Shown here piece by piece: positions 33,701 to 45,444 of a stretch of 64,000 nucleotides of DNA. Source of the stretch: Lingula anatina (lineage: Eukaryota > Brachiopoda > Lingulata > Lingulida > Lingulidae); assembly GCF_001039355.2 (NCBI RefSeq), contig NW_019775447.1, forward strand, positions 5,351 through 69,350, read 5' to 3'. The position numbers and the translations under genes were made by a program. The notes below the pieces were generated by a model. It saw only the letters and a program-made list of their open reading frames with translations, was not told the origin of the DNA and did no database searches. How positions within the stretch are numbered: the first letter of the stretch is position 1; each line of letters opens with the position of its first letter.

Positions 33701-35374
33701 ATCGGTCCATACGTACGTGCCCTCTACGGCAGTGTCCGTAAAGCCTATCCAGGCATTATTGGTGCCTCTAAGACAAGGAAAATATGATTAATATAGACCG
33801 CATTCAGAACAGTGGACTAACTAGTCCGCGGGTTAAATATGGCGACCCACTAAAAAGCTTGCCGTCGAATCCCCTAATAGACACTGAATAAATATCCCTT
33901 GGAAAAGTATTCAAGTGGGTCGGCCATATTTGACCCTCGGACCAGTTAGTCGACTGTTCTAAATGCGGCCAAAGAGGCATGCCCGTTTTCATATCCGTTT
34001 AAGCGAGTAGGTGACGCAGTACACTTTTAATGGTTCTCAAAGACGACACTCGATCATTAGAGATTAACTTGTATCAACAATACATAAATAATTTTCCTTT
34101 CACCTCCTAAATTCTTCTTTATTTATTAAAAAAACATTTGATCAAGTGGAACATTTGAGCTGCTGGAAAAACTTGCGACAACTTGATATTACTTAGATAA
34201 AACAACTCACGACTTCTTTCACCAAATAAGAAAATATCACAAGTGACATTAAAGTCGACATTAAAGTTCCAACCCCTTTAAGGCGATGATGATAACTAGC
34301 ATATGGCTAACTTATCAACTCACGGTGGGCGTAAACTTGCAAGAAAAGCGTTTTCTTCTGCACTGTGAATACTCGCTAGATGTCCTGTAAGGAATGTGGC
34401 ACAAAATGCCTCAGCCTCCGCGAAGGATAAACCCATGGTGGAGAACAAGTAGCAGTAACCATTTGGTCCATATAATGCCCAGCCGTCTGGGCAAGCTGGA
34501 GTGAAGGAGTAAAAACGTAGGTAATTTTTAATAGCTACAGTGTATGTAACAAGGTGGTAATAAGGATATATGAAAACGTGACTGATGGTCTTAAAATGTA
34601 CGTTTACATGAATTTAAGCTATCATTAATAAATTATACGATGATTTCTGATGTGTCCTCATATGAAGGAAGACATGGTAGAGTGTAAAGCATTCGATAAA
34701 AAAATCCATATTTTAATATGTTTAGTATATTTTAAAAATAATAATCTATATTTGAATGAAAAAAGAACCTTCTACATGTACATAATATAGATCTGATTGT
34801 TTTTTTAACTTTCTCTTACCTGATATACATACTGGTCGAAAGAAGAACAGCAATACGCACACCAACAGGAACCTAAAATAAAATAGTTCAATATCATTTG
34901 AATTGTATGAAGAAATCAGCTATAGTTGAAAGTCGTCTTTTTTTTTAATTTTCCAACACTTTAAATGGGAATATAATTGTATAACGTTGGTATTTAACAA
35001 GATATTTCTTTCCAATAGCCTGCAACACATGTGACATCGGTATTCCTAGAAGTAACGTCCACTAAAAAGACGATATCCTGTAAATGCAGAATCCTATAAA
35101 CTCACCGTTCTATGACGAGGCCTAACATTTAACATGATTGCGATGCTACATACCGGTAAGCCTAACAGCCATGCCATGCAGAAAGGGTGACTTCCAATGT
35201 TTTGCAGTTATTTATTACAGTCATTTTGTATCTTAAATGCATACATGCTCATTCTGTCACTTACAAAGTAAAATATAAACATATGTTAAGGTTTATACCA
35301 CCAAAAGACTAGGCCCTTTTTAGTGAAAAAAAGTTGAACTCCACCATCACTTCAGAACCTTACCTGCAATCCAT
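30781..35374 (-). CDS. Membrane-anchored C-type lectin-collagen protein, copy 1 (complete)
   Basis: Exons on the minus strand: 35364-35374, 34820-34872, 34324-34495, 33547-33767, 32404-33294, 31653-32180, 30781-31004. They splice in frame to 699 residues. Order: signal peptide (1-~21, start MDC, leucine/phenylalanine-rich); C-type lectin domain (~22-152: [64 protein letters not shown], final Cys pairs); glycine-triplet collagen (~153-449, mostly GPPGTx hexapeptides); ordinary collagen ([23 protein letters not shown]); seven 11-residue [11 protein letters not shown]-type repeats; a linker; one membrane helix (~656-677, [20 protein letters not shown]); a short charged tail ending MNP. Canonical calcium/sugar residues are altered (EPS for EPN/QPD, no WND), so classical calcium-dependent sugar binding is doubtful. 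Head-to-head with copy 2. The function is inferred to be a cell-surface trimer with a distal lectin head. Confidence 0.9.
31735..31970 (-). repeat. Coding 33-bp minisatellite, seven units
   Basis: Each 33-bp unit encodes an 11-residue motif (S/P-P-T-T-K/R-F-F-T-R-T-V) in exon 6 of copy 1. The first six are nearly identical; the seventh is diverged. The equivalent exon of copy 2 has about three units. Plus-strand ORFs reading [11 protein letters not shown] are shadows. Confidence 0.9.
33796..33970. mobile_element. Small MITE related to family B, in intron 3 of copy 1
   Basis: The left end GACCGCATTCAGAACAGT, GGACTAACTAGTCC and TTAAATATGGCGACCCA mirror the right end TGGGTCGGCCATATTTGA, GGACCAGTTAGTCGACTGTT and CTAAATGCGGCC. 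175 bp, no supported gene. It shares the NNGCATTC.. and ATATGGC.. arms with the element at 20971-21255. Confidence 0.75.
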
Positions 35375-35639
35375 GTCGAAAGCTTTACATTAAGTTTTTT
35401 TTAAAACCTATGTTCACTGTTAATTGTCCACGCCCTTGGATATCAATACATCATCCATGCCAACACCTGTCATTTCAATCGTTAAAACATGCACTAATGA
35501 TGTGATTGGATATCACGTGACCTTGTAAATGCCAGAGTGAAAAATGGATTCATTCTAATTGTTTTAGCAACTATTTAAATCATTAGAATAAGGATTTAAA
35601 AGTGATGTAGTAAAGATGGATTCATTTTTACCAAGAAGT

Positions 35640-35885
35640 CGGAGGGGCCCTTAGCAAAATATTAGGCCTGCTGCAAATTCGCAGCAAAATTGCAGCAAAC
35701 TTGCTGCAATATTTCATCAAATTGCAATTTCTTCTTTCTAATTTGCGGCAAATTTGCTGCAATATGGATGCAAATTAGCAGCAATAAATTTTTTCTTGCA
35801 AACTCGTTGCTGCAAACTTAAAGTTTGTCACAATATTTTTGAAATTTTGCTGCAATATAGCTACAAACTTTTCATTTTGCTGAGG
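35640..35885. repeat. GCAGCAAAT/TTGCTGCAAT word-rich repeat, copy 1
   Basis: Many direct and inverted copies of TTGCAGCAAA and TTTGCTGCAATAT occur within about 240 bp. A shorter relative at 36290-36390 shares AATTTGCTGCAATAT and the sequence TTTTTCTTGCAA[A/G]CTC. Non-coding; it lies upstream of collagen-lectin copy 1. Confidence 0.7.
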
Positions 35886-36054
35886 GGAGTTTTGACTAGC
35901 CAAATGGCCAGAAGGGTGGATTGTTCTACGCAAATCATTCAGAGGCTTAGACATAAATCATAACCAAACAGGCACATGGGCAAGATTGCCTGGGTAAGGC
36001 GGACCAAAGGAAACCATGCACACCTAGAGAGGAGAGAGTGTTAATACCCCTCCC

Positions 36055-36185
36055 TCGTAGAAAACGTTTCATGACATTTAGGAAATTGACTGCAACAGGA
36101 TTCCCCACCACACCTCTCATACCCTTTATGCCTTTCACGGAATCACCCGGCGGTCCTTGTTTTCCCGGAAGTTTATGGAATAACG
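36055..36185 (-). pseudogene. Decayed fragment of collagen-lectin exon 6
   Basis: On the minus strand the sequence reads [20 protein letters not shown], matching the start of exon 6 in both intact genes ([20 protein letters not shown]), then loses the glycine register. No flanking exons of a whole gene were found. It is a relic of another, minus-oriented family member between the two intact genes. Confidence 0.75.
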
Positions 36186-36289
36186 ATATTAGATTTAAAT
36201 ATCTATGAATAAAATCACTATTGCAGAAATACTGTATATTACTCATTTTCAGAAAAAAATATTTCTTAATTAACAAAATAAATATATCA

Positions 36290-36390
36290 GACCTGCTGCA
36301 AATTTGCAGCAAATTTGCTGCAATATTGCTGTAAATTAGCAGCAGTAAAATTTTTCTTGCAAGCTCCTGCAATCTCGTTGCCGCAAACTT
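36290..36390. repeat. GCAGCAAAT word-rich repeat, copy 2
   Basis: Shorter relative of 35640-35885, directly beyond the decayed exon fragment. The two therefore bracket it. Confidence 0.6.
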
Positions 36391-37129
36391 TTGGCCATCC
36401 TTCCCAATCACCTACGAGCCTGGGTAGCAGTTTTGGGGTCTCCTACGGGTTGGAAATTTCACAGTTTCTTCGGTAGGTGCCTGCGTAACCAGGCGAGATG
36501 AAGCAGCCAACAAACAAGGACTTATTGTAACTGTAGCACGTTCGAAAACGATACAGTTCGGTGAAAAGGTTCATCAAGATTTGCTTGCCTGCCTACAGGA
36601 AGACAATCGGCGCAGTCTTTTCTTTGGCGGCATATCAAAAGCCCCACCTTTTATAACGTCCGCACACATAATTATAAAAAATTAGCAAATAATTTTATTC
36701 CATAAGTCTTGGTTATAAATCCAGTCTTGGTTATAAATCCAGAGTTATCGTTGCAAACTATAATTACTTTTATAACCAAGTACTTGCTGGCTATATCACT
36801 GGGAGTCTCCTTTCTGAACTTAATCTAAAATCTGGACACCAGACTTCATGGCTGCACAGACACACATCAAAGGGTGAGCATTACATCACATTGTCCAATG
36901 GCAGGTCACTACTGGTCCACAAGGGTAAGTAACCACAACTTTTACTGTCTTACAATCAGACAGCCTTTGGCCACTCAGTAGGACAGCACGGAAAGAATAC
37001 TAGTAAGGACTATATAACAAACCTGCTAAAAAGCATTAGGAGCTTGGACACAAGACCCCCAAAACAAGGTAAGGCATTCCTTCACTTTTTTATTTCCCAC
37101 CTCCCAACCCAAGCGGCATATCAAAAGCC

Positions 37130-38270
37130 CCAAAGTATGTGCAGAACCATTACTAACGTATAATGTTTTTAATACCCTAAAATTTCACCAACCCCGTTTT
37201 CATTGTCTAGTTAGTAAGTCCCCGAAGTAAGTTTTGTGAAAGCTTTTTGGTTTCTAGACAGAGTAACGACAATAGCCTATTTAGGTTAAGGTGAATTGTT
37301 TTCAGTGCGAAGAGTAAATGTCACCGCCAGTCGCACGAAGTTATAGGCTACATATTTGAAACTCGTGAAGGGCTTCTGTATTATAAAGACTATGCTTTAG
37401 GTCACTTTTGTACCATTAGTGGTTCTTCTATTGCTAAGTGTCTGCAATTCGTATGTAATGTGTTAATAGTTAGTTATTATTAAGAGAAAAATTGATAAAT
37501 TGCAATAGTCTTTCATATAAATATAAATTTTATGAATGCTTGATGTATACAATGTAGTTCCTATATTTATTATATTAAGCAACACAAGGAGTATTAATCA
37601 TTTTACATTTAAACAGCAAGCACTCAATACTAAAAATTATATCTATTCCCCTGCTTTTTTTGGTGTCTGGGCCTTATCAACTCGCATACAACACAATTAC
37701 GCGGCTTTATATCCTATTGGCCCCTTTGGATGTGAGGTAGCGTTTGTAGAGCAAAAACAAATTGATCAGCGTACAACCCAATCCCCCCTACACACTCCAC
37801 CCCCACCCCCTGCAAATATTGTGACCACTTGGTGTCCAGGGTCCCGTAACTCGAAAGCATCGAGTATTGTGAATAACGACATCACATAGAGGATACAATG
37901 TATTACATGGGGCGAGTATGGGCGAGTTATGGAATCCAGACGCGGGTGCTAGGTCGCAATGCGCGATGCTTTCGAGTTACGGGGCCCAGGTATTCTTTGG
38001 GGCGGATGTAGCATTTATCGTTATGAAAATGAAGGTCACATCAGGTCAGCATTGTACAGTTTTCGACTCGTACATTTGCCAACGTACTGAAACCTTGATT
38101 TAATAAACAAAGTTATGTAAGCCGAAGGCTATGCGTCCATGTGGGAAGAGAGGTTTCAGTTGTTCTCACATCAAACTGTGTGCTCTGTACACGCATTCAC
38201 TTTAAAATTGAGAGTTTATTACTAAAAGGGAGAACGAACACGATAGGTTTGGATTTCACCTCACGTTTGA
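37130..38270. repeat. Segmental duplication, block 1 (upstream of copy 2)
   Basis: It aligns by eye with two stretches upstream of copy 3. The first is 45445-45990 (shared AACCATTAC, CACCAACCCCGTTTTCAT, GTTAGGTTAAGGTGAATTG-like text and CTCGTGAAGGGCTTCTGTAT). The second is 47600-47970 (shared GTATTCTTTGGGGCGGATGT, TGTAAGCCGAAGGCTATGCG and AACACGATAGGTTTGGATTT). About 1.6 kb of extra sequence separates the two parts in the second block. No gene was recognised inside. Confidence 0.8.
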
Positions 38271-38314
38271 CGACCAATGATAAAACGTGGCGTTTTTACG
38301 ATATGGCAAGCTTA

Positions 38315-38520
38315 GACTGCATTCCCACAGATTTAGATCGATCCATCTGGATCGACCTAACTCCCTGGGGGTTCATGCTAAATTGTTGTCAGCCGCGCGT
38401 ACACGGAAGTTAATTACCCCCTTTCAGCTTTTAGTAGGCGGGACAGACATTTAAGCCGGCTAAGCTGAGAGTAATCTAGTGAGATAGATCGATCTAAAAT
38501 CTGTGGGAATGCAGTCTTAT
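38315..38520. mobile_element. MITE family D, copy 1, next to the start of collagen-lectin copy 2
   Basis: Ends AGACTGCATTCCCACAGATT (left) and ATCTGTGGGAATGCAGTCT (right). Inside are CGATCCATCTGGATCGACCT, ACTCCCTGGGGGTTCA and TAATTACCCCCTTTCAGCTT, then TTTAAGCCGGCTAAGCTGA. The duplicated block near 47955-47983 lacks it, so this promoter-proximal insertion is later than the duplication or was lost there. Relatives: 48335-48670 and 50815-51058. Confidence 0.85.
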
Positions 38521-38596
38521 ACAGGCATTATGTATTTGGGAAATCGAGCTTTAGTTCTTTAAACTGAAATATTCTATTAATGACAAAGCTGTCGTT

Positions 38597-41500
38597 ATGG
38601 ACTGGAGGTAATGCTGTTTTTTTGATAGTATTATTTGAGATAATAATACTTCATATTTAATTGAAAAATCAATCTTTTAAAAGTTTTATAATAACGAATT
38701 TAGCGTACAATTCATATGATATTCATCTTATATGATAATTATTAACACAAGTTGAAAATATGTTCCATACCGTTAGCTTGCTACCGACCTGACGTAGGCC
38801 TTCATCAGATTGACTGGAGTTAGTAGCAAGCTGACAGTATGAAAAATATTTTCAGTTTTTGCTATCATTTGTAATCTAAATACCAAGCTCATAAGCATTT
38901 TTGCTCATTAACGAGATATTTAACTTGTTTATTTCAGGTACATTTTGGTATTGTTGTCTATCGTTCGACCTGTATGTATCTCAGGTGAGAATAAGTTTAC
39001 ATCCAATCAGTACTACATTTATGTGTATGAGAAAGGTTATTTCTTTTTTCATTAAAATAAAACTATTCATTTAATAATTAATTTCAACTGCATGCCATCA
39101 TATGAGGATGTACATGTACACGGATAAACCCTACCCTTTAAAACTATAGTTTGATCGTTCAGTTTCTTAATTATTTGTAAAAAAATTACAATAATATATA
39201 TCAATTTGTCTTCATATGTCCTTCGCTTAATGTTTTAGCCAATGCCTATAGACCAACATGTAGACATACATCCTATCTATGGAGAAAAGTGTAATGTAAA
39301 TTTGACTATCATAAAGAGTGTATGATAGTTTTATGTAGACGGTAGATTAAAAAGAACCGGTCTCTCGATCGGAAAAGCTAGGTTGTGTATCACATTTTAA
39401 AAATTTCTCTGAAAACTACCGTAATTGTCGCAAAGAGTGACATTCAAGTGATAGAGATATAATACGAGTTGCCGAGCTGTAGGTGAAATATTACTCGTGT
39501 ATTGTCGAGCCGCAGGCGGGACAATACACAAATAATAATTTCCACGTACAGCAAGGCGACGAGTGTATTGTGTAGTACTTGTACTTTTTTTCACCTCTCT
39601 TTCCTTTCCATGCATTAGTTTAGACATGATAATATATATCTAACTGTTTACGGTAATCACTCTGCGGATTCCTTTTTGTATTTGTATTTGATCATGACTG
39701 GATGTAGGGCGATTGTCAATAAACTTCTGAATCTGTATCTGCCTTAAACCACGGCCTCTGATTGGCTACTACACCAGTGAGTAACGGTAGTGCAACAAGA
39801 CCGTGGAACGCACTCGTACATGACGTGCTTGCATGTCGAATACAGCATACGGCCGAGTCTTTTGTTCTACGCGCTGGCCGTGGTTTAACTTGCTGATATA
39901 ATTTGACAATGGAAGTTGACAGTGAAATAGATGTACTAGTAGGCTACACGTTCGTCTCGAGAAAGGCATTTTTGGATTTGTTTCCGTCTGTGGATGTATA
40001 TTTTAGCCAACACCATCTATGGACACATTTACATGTGGGCTGAAGTATACAGTATATTTATTCATATGTCGTAATGCTGATTTATGCGTGCATGAATGAA
40101 TATGAAAGAGCGAAAGGTCAATAATAAAATCAACACTCTCAGGTTATTAATATTACCATATTACATACATTGCAGACATTATAAAATGCATACGTTTTTA
40201 TACATTCGCTCCAGCTGCAGTTTGCCCCGACGGGTGGACATTATATGATCAAAATGGGTACTGCTACTTGTTCTCCACCATGGGTTCATCGTTCGAGGAG
40301 GCTGAGGCATTTTGTGCAACGTTCCTTATGGGACATCTAGCGAGTGTTCACAGTGCAGAAGAAAACGCCTTTCTTGCAAGTTTACGCCCAGCGTGAGTTA
40401 ATAAGTTAGCCATATACTAGTTATCATCATCACCTTAAAGGGGTGATATTTTCTTGTGATATTTTCTTATTTGGTGAAAGAAGTCGTGAGTTGTTTTATA
40501 TGAGTAACATCAAGTTGTCGCAAGTTTTTCCAGCAGCTCAAATGTTCCACCTGATCAAATGTTTGCAAATGGTTGTATCGCACATTATTTTTTTATTTAT
40601 TTTATTTTTTATTTTATTTATTTATTTTTTTATTTATTTTTTTATTATTATTTTTTTTTTTGGGGGGGGGGTCAAAGAAAACATGGATCAATTTATTGAA
40701 GTGCCATCAAGTGGTTGCAAGTTGTTCCGGCAGCTTTGATCAAATGATTGGTAATGGCTCAAACACACTGTTGTATAAATTAAAGCAATATAAGATGTAA
40801 GTGTGATAATACCGTGTGCATGTGTATTCATGGACAAAATGATATTTTAGAAAGTGAAATGTCGATGCATGCACAGCCTGCTATGCGAGTGCGATTTTGA
40901 ACCATTAAAAGTGTATCATGTCACTTACACCCAGATGCATATGAAACCCGCAAACAGCGGCGGGCATACTTCATTTGATCCATATTTCATTTTTAGAGGC
41001 GCCAACAATGCCTGGATAGGCTTCACGGACTCTACCGTGGAGGGCACTTATGTGTGGACTGATGGAACTGCAGCTGATTATACGCTGTGGTATCCTGGCG
41101 AGCCAAGTGGTGGGGTAGTAAGAAATTGTGCCATTCAACGCTTCACCAGTCCAAATGACTGGAGATCCCGCCCGTGCACATTTATACTCCCATTTTTCTG
41201 CAGGGCTTTATCAGTTGGTAATGACATTTGACGTGCAGTTGTCTTATGGTTATTTTCATTGCGGCATTATAATTGTGTACATATGACGATGTTACTCTCT
41301 TTTGGTTGAATGCTGAACGTGAGGATGACTTAACTATTTTTTCTCTGATAAGTGTATTGAATTATAACATGACAGGATATATGTGATTTTAAAGTTCATC
41401 TCACATGTAACTGAATGTTGATATAATTTCCTTTGTACATATTAAAATCATTATCCAAATGCTGAATGAATATGAACATATTTGCAGGTACTCTGGGTCC

Positions 41501-43574
41501 ACCAGGGACAGGCGGACCACCTGGAACCAATGGACCCCCAGGAACCAGTGGACCTCCGGGAACTGAGGGTGCACCTGGCACTGCAGGTCCACCGGGAACA
41601 GGAGGGCCTCCTGGCACAGGGGGCCCACAGGGAACAAGTGGTCCAGCTGGAACAGGTGGCCCTCCTGCAACCAGTGGTCCTCCTGGAACGGGTGGCCCTC
41701 CAGCTACAGGTGGACCACCTGGAACCATGGGACCACCTGGAAGTAGTGGGCCACCGGGAACTGGAGCACCACCAGGGACCAGAGGGCCACCAGGAACCAG
41801 CGGGCCACCAGGTTCATATGGACCCCCCGGAACTGAAGGTCCACCAGGGACAGGAGGTCCACCAGGATCGGGTGGTCCTCCAGGAACTGAAGGACCTCCT
41901 AGCACAGGAGGTCCCCCTGGCACGCAAGGACCACCAGGAACGGAAGGACCCCCAGGGACAGCAGGGCCACCTGGATCAGGGGGTCCTCCAGGTACATCAG
42001 GACCTGTCGGACTAGATGGTCCCCCAGGCACTAGTGGTCCTGCTGGTGAAGCAGGGCCAACAGGAACTGGTGGGCCACCCGGACTGAAAGGTGTTACTGG
42101 AACTATTGGACCACAGGGAATTGGAGGTCCACCTGGAACCCGAGGGCCTGATGGAACAAGTGGTCCACCCGGGAGAAGTGGTCCTCCAGGAACTGGTGGA
42201 CCACAAGGCACCAGTGGACCACCAGGAACAGTTGGTCCCCAAGGAGCAGCAGGACCTCCAGGGACAAGAGGACCCCCAGGACTAAGTGGACCTATAGGGA
42301 TGGTTGGTCCTGCTGGAACAGCTGGTCCACCAGGGTTAATAGGGCCTCCTGGACCAACCGGGACAGGAGGACCACCTGGCACAGCCGGACCAAAAGGTTA
42401 GAGGAAATATTTACTAACTTTGAAATGCTTTTAAGTTTGCAATATTGTACGGTTATCTTCTTAATTTAGTACAATTTTCTTTTTTCTTCGAATGTGTTCT
42501 ATTGTTGTGAAATTATCAGGAATACTTTGCAATGCTCATCCTTCTGTGAATTTCAAAAGCACATTTAAGAGAGAAATCCATGTGTATTCTAAAATAATTA
42601 TTTGATTTGTAATTGGAATGTTTATTTCATAGGGCTTCCGGGAAACCAAGGGCCACCAGGTGACTCAGTGCAAGGCATGAAGGGGATGAAGGGCATGGCA
42701 GGGGATCCAGGTCAGCAAGGACTTCCAGGGTCTGTTGGACATCCGGGAGAGAAGGGAATGCAGGGAGCCAAAGGCCTTCCGTTCGTTGGAATGAAAGGAG
42801 AAAAGGGAATGTCTGACAGATTTTTCGTAGTATTGCGTGGACGGACATTTTCTCCAACTACAAGATTCTTTACACGAACAGTACCCCCAACTACCAGATT
42901 CTTTACACGAACAGTATCTCCAACCACAGGACGGTTTGCACGAACATTACCTCAAACTTCAACACGCTTTGAGAGTCTTACTACTCGCTTTGCCTCACAA
43001 GTTACGACCACTGGTCCATTCCTTTTCCTAAAAGGTACCTTTGTGATCTCTTGGCCGATCATTTTGCCTTTTCAGACTGTTTTATGTGTGGTTAATCTCG
43101 TCTTTTACCTTACAAAACAAGGTGTTTAGCACACATCCTAATTGCTTTGTGTATTCAAAAAAAAAATAATAATAATAATAATAAAATAAATAAATAAACT
43201 TCATGCATAAATTTATTTGACTAGAAAACTTTTGAGAACCAAGTTAGCTAACAACAGGTTAACGCTTAAGATTATTTTATTCTAACGCATCTCAAAGTGG
43301 GTTGTAAAAATATCTGATGGTTTTTATTAAGTCTCTTTTTTACCTTCAAGGTGACAATCAGAATGGTACCCCAAGACGTGACAACAGCAAAGAAGACTCC
43401 GATATTCTGCAACAACTGAAGGACGCTGTGGTACATGAAATTGTACTAGGAGTAATCATAGGAACGGTTTTCCTAGGGACTATCTACCTCTATGTAGCCT
43501 ATTTTAAGCAAGTGACGTATGAAAAAATTGAAATTGAAAAAATAAGAAGGAAATTGGAGGGGATGAAGCCTTAA
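38597..43574 (+). CDS. Membrane-anchored C-type lectin-collagen protein, copy 2 (complete)
   Basis: Exons: 38597-38607, 38938-38984, 40215-40392, 40997-41217, 41488-42396, 42633-43034, 43351-43574. Phases 2,1,2,1,1,1 match copy 1 exactly; the product is 663 residues. Signal peptide [20 protein letters not shown]-type lectin domain (~20-152) with [55 protein letters not shown] and [12 protein letters not shown]; collagen (~153-455, GPPGTx); ordinary collagen [12 protein letters not shown] to GEKGM (~456-515); about three [11 protein letters not shown]-type repeats; membrane helix ~620-641; tail [19 protein letters not shown]. Exon 5 ends at an unusual donor, AAAAG/GTTAGA, where copy 1 has GTAAGA. 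Exons 4 and 7 are the same length as in copy 1. Lectin residues look non-canonical (EPS; DWR instead of WND). An AATAAA lies at 43995-44000. The function is inferred only. Confidence 0.9.
38757..38866. repeat. Hairpin repeat in intron 1 of copy 2
   Basis: GAAAATATGTTCCATACCGT, TAGCTTGCTACCGACC and TGACGTAGG form one arm; AGTAGCAAGCTGACAGTATG and AAAAATATTTTCAG form the other. A close copy is at 48118-48215 and a diverged one near 48790-48870, both in intron 1 of the third family member. Confidence 0.75.
39744..39888. mobile_element. Short MITE with 13-bp perfect inverted ends
   Basis: TTAAACCACGGCC at the left and GGCCGTGGTTTAA at the right bound 145 bp without a gene, in intron 2 of copy 2. 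The preceding 39410-39600 is also hairpin-rich (CGAGTGTATTGT, CGAGCCGCAGGCGGGACAAT) and may be a separate element. Confidence 0.7.
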
Positions 43575-45010
43575 GAGGGATCTTTATTCAAATGCCCATA
43601 TTAATCATATGAATGTAGAAACTGGGGCGGGGATTTTTCAATGTCAAAAGATTAATTCTATGACAAATATTTCTGGTAACGAAAATAATACCAAAAAGAT
43701 TAACTATTTAAATACCAATATCATGAAATTGTCTTACAAAAGCCATGCACACTAAGCAGGTCTGAGGCACGAGTATCCTATACGAGGTTTGTGTCTCAGC
43801 TATAAGTGACTATAATCTTGTGCAATTAAGCCGACCAAGTTTTAATTTGACTGTATACACAAAATGTGAAACTGAACTGTATCTTTCTCCAGATAACTAA
43901 TATGCAGTTACTAAAAATGATGTTACTGTTCATTTAGAATATTTCTGTTCTTGTCTTTGTTTCTCTCCTAATGATGACAATATGAAAAAGAATGAATAAA
44001 TAGAATTTATCGCAATCGGAGACGCATAGTCTGAATAGGTAAATGTTGCATCCCGCCACTTCCTCTTACTTCTTTAAAAATGCTTAAGTGAAATATGGAT
44101 TCATTCCAATTGTTTTAGCAACTATTTTAATTATTAAAATAAGGGCATGAACGTGATGTAGTGAATTGTCCATCTTTCTCTTAGTGAACGCCGAAGCTTC
44201 GGCTAGCTTGAACAATTTTACCGTGTTCTTAAGAAATGATGAAAGGTACTGGATACATGTGTGAAGGACTGCTGCAGCAGGGACAGTGTTATGTTTATAT
44301 TAGTTAATAGAGAAAATGAAAAAAAATCCACCATTCTCCCCTAGCAAAAAAGTGTCACACCTATCGCATTTATGTACATTGCTACAATGGTGCTTATAGA
44401 TTTTTATTGCATAAAAAGTGTCACCCCTATCGCATTTATGTACATTGCTACAAGGACGCCCATAGATTTTTATTGCATAAAAAGGGGGCAACCGATCATC
44501 GTGTAGAACATTGACCCACCTAGCGTGACCATTGAAATACCCCAACACTGATAATATTTTAATATTTGGATCCTAATTGAGATGGATACATTTTTACCAA
44601 GAAGTTGACGTAGGCTACATTGTAGGAGAGAGTTTTGACCGGCTGTATTGCCAGAAGGGTGGGGTGCTCTATGCAAATCATTCAGAGGCTTAGGGGCCAT
44701 TCCCAGAGGCAATCGTACTAACCTAATTGATATTTTGTAGAATCTAGAGGCTAAAAACACCAAAAATCGTCTTGTGACCTGGTTCTCATATCGAGCCATG
44801 ACGTTTTGTTCGTGTGTTTTGTGCTCGGGAAAGTAAAAACAAACAAACGTGACTTTAAAATGGGTCAATCAAGACGAGCACGATCGCAAGTCTCCTCTCA
44901 ACACATCTAACACCATGCTCTCCAGGCCAGCCTATCGTCTAGATTAAAAAGTTTTATTTAAAATCCACCAATTTCATCACAAAAGGTGATAACTGAGAAT
45001 GAAAATATTA
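43575..45010. other. Intergenic with duplicated pieces, no gene recognised
   Basis: 44090-44160 and 44580-44700 resemble 35540-35660 and 35880-35955 beside copy 1 (shared TGTTTTAGCAACTATTT, TTTTTACCAAGAAGT, GCCAGAAGGGTGG and CAAATCATTCAGAGGCTTAG). 44351-44482 is a two-copy 66-bp tandem repeat (core CTATCGCATTTATGTACATT). No coherent coding region. Confidence 0.6.
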
Positions 45011-45014
45011 GTTT

Positions 45015-45240
45015 TTCACATCTGTTCCTGGAGGGCCACTTCCCCCACGTGGACCACCAGTGCCATCGGGTCACGGGTACCAAGTAGTCCTCCAGTTCCC
45101 TGTGGTCTGACCAGGCCACATCTACCGGTATATTACCTGGGGTCCACCAAGTCCAATAGGTTCTGATATACCTTAGTGACTCCCTGACCCAGAGGGGCCT
45201 TGCCATACCTAATTGTCTTTCTGGCCCTGGTGGCATTTGG
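45015..45240 (-). pseudogene. Decayed fragment of a collagen-lectin collagen exon
   Basis: The plus strand reads GTTCCTGGAGGGCCACTTCC, GGTGGACCACCAGTGCCATC-like and CTCCAGTTCCCTGTGGT. This matches, block by block, the antisense of the collagen exon of copy 1 around 32600-32880. The glycine register is broken by indels and stops. It is on the minus strand. Together with 36055-36185 it shows at least one lost, minus-oriented family member. Confidence 0.75.
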
Positions 45241-45444
45241 CATTTGGTTAGTTGGCAGCACTTGAATTTTATACAGTTAAGTTTTGTACAGTACCTGTAC
45301 CTGATACATGGTGCATGTGTCACAAAATACCATATTTCGTGCTTAATTAGATATAAGTCAGTTGATCTCAGAACTTTCACATCTGTATTAGCTGCAAGGA
45401 CATTTTCCACTTACTACGATTACTGTCAAAAATCACCGTTAACA

